5,487 bases of DNA from assembly GCA_016789165.1 (NCBI GenBank), contig JAEURL010000340.1:1-5487 (forward strand), read 5' to 3'. The stretch's first letter is position 1; every line of letters starts with the position of its first letter. Below the pieces are notes generated by a model, which searched no databases, was not told the DNA's origin, and was given only the letters and a program-made list of their open reading frames with translations. This DNA is from Anaerolineales bacterium (GTDB taxonomy: Bacteria; Chloroflexota; Anaerolineae; Anaerolineales; UBA6663). Positions 3,631 to 5,487 of the stretch are shown piece after piece. Both the position numbers and the translations under genes were made by a program.

Positions 3631-5487
3631 GTGGACACATCGTCGGCGGAATGGCCGGTCACCAATACCGAACATGGCATGTTGGTCGCGATGGGCGAGT
3701 TCTTGCGGCAGCACGGGTTGCTGGAACGGCTGCAGCAAGTGCCCATTCCGCAGAAGGCGCATGAGTTCCCGCCGCAGGCCAAGCTGATCGAGTTTCTGAT
3801 CGGGATCATGAGTGGCATCGAGTACCTGCAGGATCTAAATCATGGGCCGCAGCCCCTGGTCGCGGATGCCGAAGTCGCGACCGCTTGGGGCCTGAAGAAG
3901 TTCGCCCACTTCACGACCGTGGGCCGGACGCTGGAGTGCTGCGACGCTGCCACGGTCACCGCGCTCGAAGCGGCGATCACGGCCTTCAGTCGGCCGTTCA
4001 TCGATGCGGCGGTGCATGAAGAAGTGCGGCGGGGTCACCGCGTCGTGCTGGATGTAGACCTGACCGGCCGGCCGGTCAGTCCGACGAGCACCACGTATCC
4101 GGATGCCGCTTTTGGTTGGATGAACGACCAGGTGCGCCTGGGGTATCAGTTGGCGCGGGTCTGTCTGTCGCCGCAGACGGGCGAGCGGCTGTGGTTGGCG
4201 GGGTTCCATCACCGGGGCGACACGGGCTCGGCCGAGTGTTTGCAGGCTTTGGTCCAGGCCGCCGAAGCGCAGTTGGGTCTCCGGCCGCAGCGCCGACCGG
4301 AGTTGGTCGACCAGCGCGTGGCGGCGCAACGGGCCGAGATCACGCGCACCCGCCGGCTGTTGAAGGAGCGCCAGGCCCAAGTCCAACAGGCGGAAGCGAA
4401 GCACACCGAACTGATTGGCCGGTGTTATCACGCGGAGCAACTCGTGAAAGGCCACGTTTCCAAGGAAAAACAACGGCGTTTGCGCACTCAGCTCGCCGGC
4501 TGGCGGAAGCGGCTGCCGCGGCTGGCGGCGCAGCTGACCCAGGCGCAAAAGTTGACGGCCCAGTATCAAGCGCGGTTGACCGAGCAAACGGCCGCCCTGA
4601 CCGCTTTGCAGCAGTGGCGCCGCCGGCTGGCGACGGACAACCTGACCAACTCCACGCCGCCAGAGATCGAAGTCCGCATGGACGCCGGCTTTGCCTCGGG
4701 CGCTAACTTGGCTTGGCTGCTGGAGATGGGCTATTGGCCCAACACCAAGAGCCCGAACACCCGGACCACCAACGCTCTGCGCGCCCGGCTGTCGCGTTCG
4801 ACGACCTGGGTCCGCGTGGGCCAGAACGCCGACATGACGTTGATCGGTGAGCATCACCTGCATGGCTGCCCGTACCCGTTGACAGTCGCGGTGGAACGCT
4901 TCAAGGTCAAGAGCCGCTTCAAGTACAGCAGCCTCGTCCGCTACGGCCCGCCGCCGGCGCTGCCCGAGTGGTTCAATCAATACAATGGGCGCCAAATAAT
5001 CGAGGCCGCCAACAAAGAATTGAAAGGGCCGTTCCATGTCCAACATCTGATGACCCGTGCGCCGGCTGGCTTGAAGATCCAAGTCATTCTGACCGGGCTG
5101 GCCGCCAACTGCGTCCGCTGGTATCAGCCGTGGTTGAAAGCCTGTGCGGCCGCGCCGACGCCCAGCGTCCACCGGCTACTCGACAGCCCCAAAGCGTTGG
5201 TGTGCGTGGCGGCCAACTCGGCCGCCTTGGTGCAACGCACCGAGCACGGAACCAGCCTGGTGTTCGGGCCGCGGAGCGCGTTGCCCGGAGCCGGGTTCAC
5301 GCTGCACGGCGTGCCAGCCATCCAGCTGCCCTTGGGCTACCATCGGCCGTTCAAAAACACATTTCATTCAACGAAACCGGCGCTGAATGCGCATTCGTTA
5401 CGCTCGTGGGAGAACGCGGTGGCCAACCCTGAATCCGGCCGCGCCACGGTGGTGGTCGGCACCGATGACGGCACGGGCGGCCAGGTG
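3631..5487 (+). CDS. DDE transposase with coiled-coil insertion; frame has no stop and runs off the right edge
   Basis: The frame is open from GTG 3631 to the end of the window (619 codons). The element-encoded part ends at about residue 591. An N-terminal region (about 1-100) is followed by RVVLDVDLTGRPVS, with D141/D143 as first catalytic Asp, and WLAGFHHRGDTGS (about 190-203). A charged, Gln/Arg/Leu-rich segment of about 110 residues (228-340) looks like a coiled coil. VRMDAGFASGANLAWLLEMGYW carries the second Asp (D351) and GRQIIEAANKELKG the third acidic residue (E458) with K462. The protein would cut and join the element's ends. In-frame codons continue through the right inverted repeat (KNTFHSTKPALNAHSLR) and then into flanking DNA (SWENAVANPESGRATVVVGT). 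With CTAG as right flank the frame would read TTA CGC TAG and stop at 591 residues. Here the base is C, giving TCG. The transposase core is intact, so activity is possible if the foreign tail is tolerated. Confidence 0.88.
   Translation, partial: MDTSSAEWPVTNTEHGMLVAMGEFLRQHGLLERLQQVPIPQKAHEFPPQAKLIEFLIGIMSGIEYLQDLNHGPQPLVADAEVATAWGLKKFAHFTTVGRTLECCDAATVTALEAAITAFSRPFIDAAVHEEVRRGHRVVLDVDLTGRPVSPTSTTYPDAAFGWMNDQVRLGYQLARVCLSPQTGERLWLAGFHHRGDTGSAECLQALVQAAEAQLGLRPQRRPELVDQRVAAQRAEITRTRRLLKERQAQVQQAEAKHTELIGRCYHAEQLVKGHVSKEKQRRLRTQLAGWRKRLPRLAAQLTQAQKLTAQYQARLTEQTAALTALQQWRRRLATDNLTNSTPPEIEVRMDAGFASGANLAWLLEMGYWPNTKSPNTRTTNALRARLSRSTTWVRVGQNADMTLIGEHHLHGCPYPLTVAVERFKVKSRFKYSSLVRYGPPPALPEWFNQYNGRQIIEAANKELKGPFHVQHLMTRAPAGLKIQVILTGLAANCVRWYQPWLKACAAAPTPSVHRLLDSPKALVCVAANSAALVQRTEHGTSLVFGPRSALPGAGFTLHGVPAIQLPLGYHRPFKNTFHSTKPALNAHSLRSWENAVANPESGRATVVVGTDDGTGGQV
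5362..5402 (-). repeat. Right terminal inverted repeat of the insertion sequence
   Basis: This is the partner of 3533-3573 in inverted orientation, with the same two conserved blocks. In this copy the palindrome is 12 bp (GAATGCGCATTC). The repeat lies inside the transposase reading frame and is translated as its last residues, so the DNA is under both end-recognition and coding constraint. Confidence 0.9.
5403..5487 (+). pseudogene. Interior fragment of a flanking gene, in frame with the transposase (5' part missing)
   Basis: The 85 bases right of the element read, in the transposase frame, SWENAVANPESGRATVVVGTDDGTGGQV. This looks like real protein rather than shadow: a WENAVANP stretch followed by a hydrophobic strand TVVVGTDD and a G-x-V end. 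It resembles, from memory only, a segment of PhoX/DUF839-like secreted beta-propeller proteins; I cannot confirm that. If so, it is the middle of a gene whose 5' portion should lie left of the element but does not: the left neighbour is the complete FGE-like gene. The rest lies beyond the window. Confidence 0.45.

Larger units (their letters stand above)
3533..5402 (+). mobile_element. Insertion sequence of about 1.87 kb with long TIRs and a DDE transposase
   Basis: The element is bounded by the 41-bp inverted repeats at 3533-3573 and 5362-5402 and filled by a single transposase gene from 3631. It is placed 8 nt after the stop of the FGE-like gene. Its coding sequence uses more TTG, CAA, AAA and GTT-type codons than the very GC-rich neighbours, consistent with arrival from elsewhere. 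The family is uncertain: the D-D-E layout and C-terminal E-(x3)-K motif point to the broad IS4/IS1380-like DDE superfamily. There is no perfect target duplication, and the flanking genes do not join up across it. The ends could be 2 bp further out (3531-5404), since AG and CT there also match as an inverted repeat. Confidence 0.9.

Noticed and set aside
3835..5172. 445-codon open frame on the minus strand
   Set aside because: It is antisense to the transposase, which has its catalytic motifs on the plus strand. The translated product shows no recognisable domain.
3533..5402. Possible defence or retron-like system in the right part of the window
   Set aside because: The only protein there is a DDE transposase with matching terminal repeats. 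A plain insertion sequence explains the content.

Overview
This is a GC-rich bacterial window holding ordinary accessory genes followed by one insertion sequence. No phylogenetic marker is present. GC-rich codon use, a DUF2202 ferritin-like exported protein and a formylglycine-generating-enzyme-like protein of the type common in Chloroflexota and cyanobacteria make a GC-rich Chloroflexota-like environmental bacterium a reasonable but unproven guess.

Left edge (1-661). On the minus strand, the first 55 codons of a class I SAM-dependent methyltransferase run off the window at base 1. Just upstream of it on the same strand is a 42-codon small ORF with a strong Shine-Dalgarno, ending 2 nt before the methyltransferase ATG. 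On the plus strand at about 518-661 is a relic of the N-terminus of a NarL/LuxR-type response regulator. It stops before the phospho-acceptor region, so it is a dead gene fragment. Bases 662-917 hold no gene I can support, only the presumed leader of the next one.

Centre (918-3524, plus strand). A secreted DUF2202 (ferritin-like) protein stands alone and ends at a textbook intrinsic terminator (1676-1705). Next come three co-directional genes with small gaps and no terminator between them: a two-TM small membrane protein (1792-2199), a GNAT acetyltransferase (2241-2690) and a SUMF1/FGE-like protein (2697-3524). They look like one transcription unit, perhaps starting from a TAGAAT -10-like box at 1749. 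Their functional connection is unknown.

Right (3533-5487). An insertion sequence of about 1.87 kb begins a few bases after the FGE-like stop codon. It has 41-bp imperfect, two-block terminal inverted repeats and a DDE transposase starting at GTG 3631, with a long coiled-coil-like insertion between the first two catalytic acidic residues. The transposase frame has no stop inside the element. It runs through the right inverted repeat and out to the window edge. A CTAG abuts the left end and CTCG abuts the right end. Had the right flank been CTAG, the frame would have ended exactly there with TAG. The right flank looks like the interior of an unrelated gene whose 5' part is not present to the left of the element, so the element marks a rearranged junction, or an assembly join, rather than a simple insertion.

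I see no CRISPR array, tRNA or rRNA, and no convincing new defence system. The most interesting points are the open-ended transposase with its target-supplied stop and the discordant flanks of the element.
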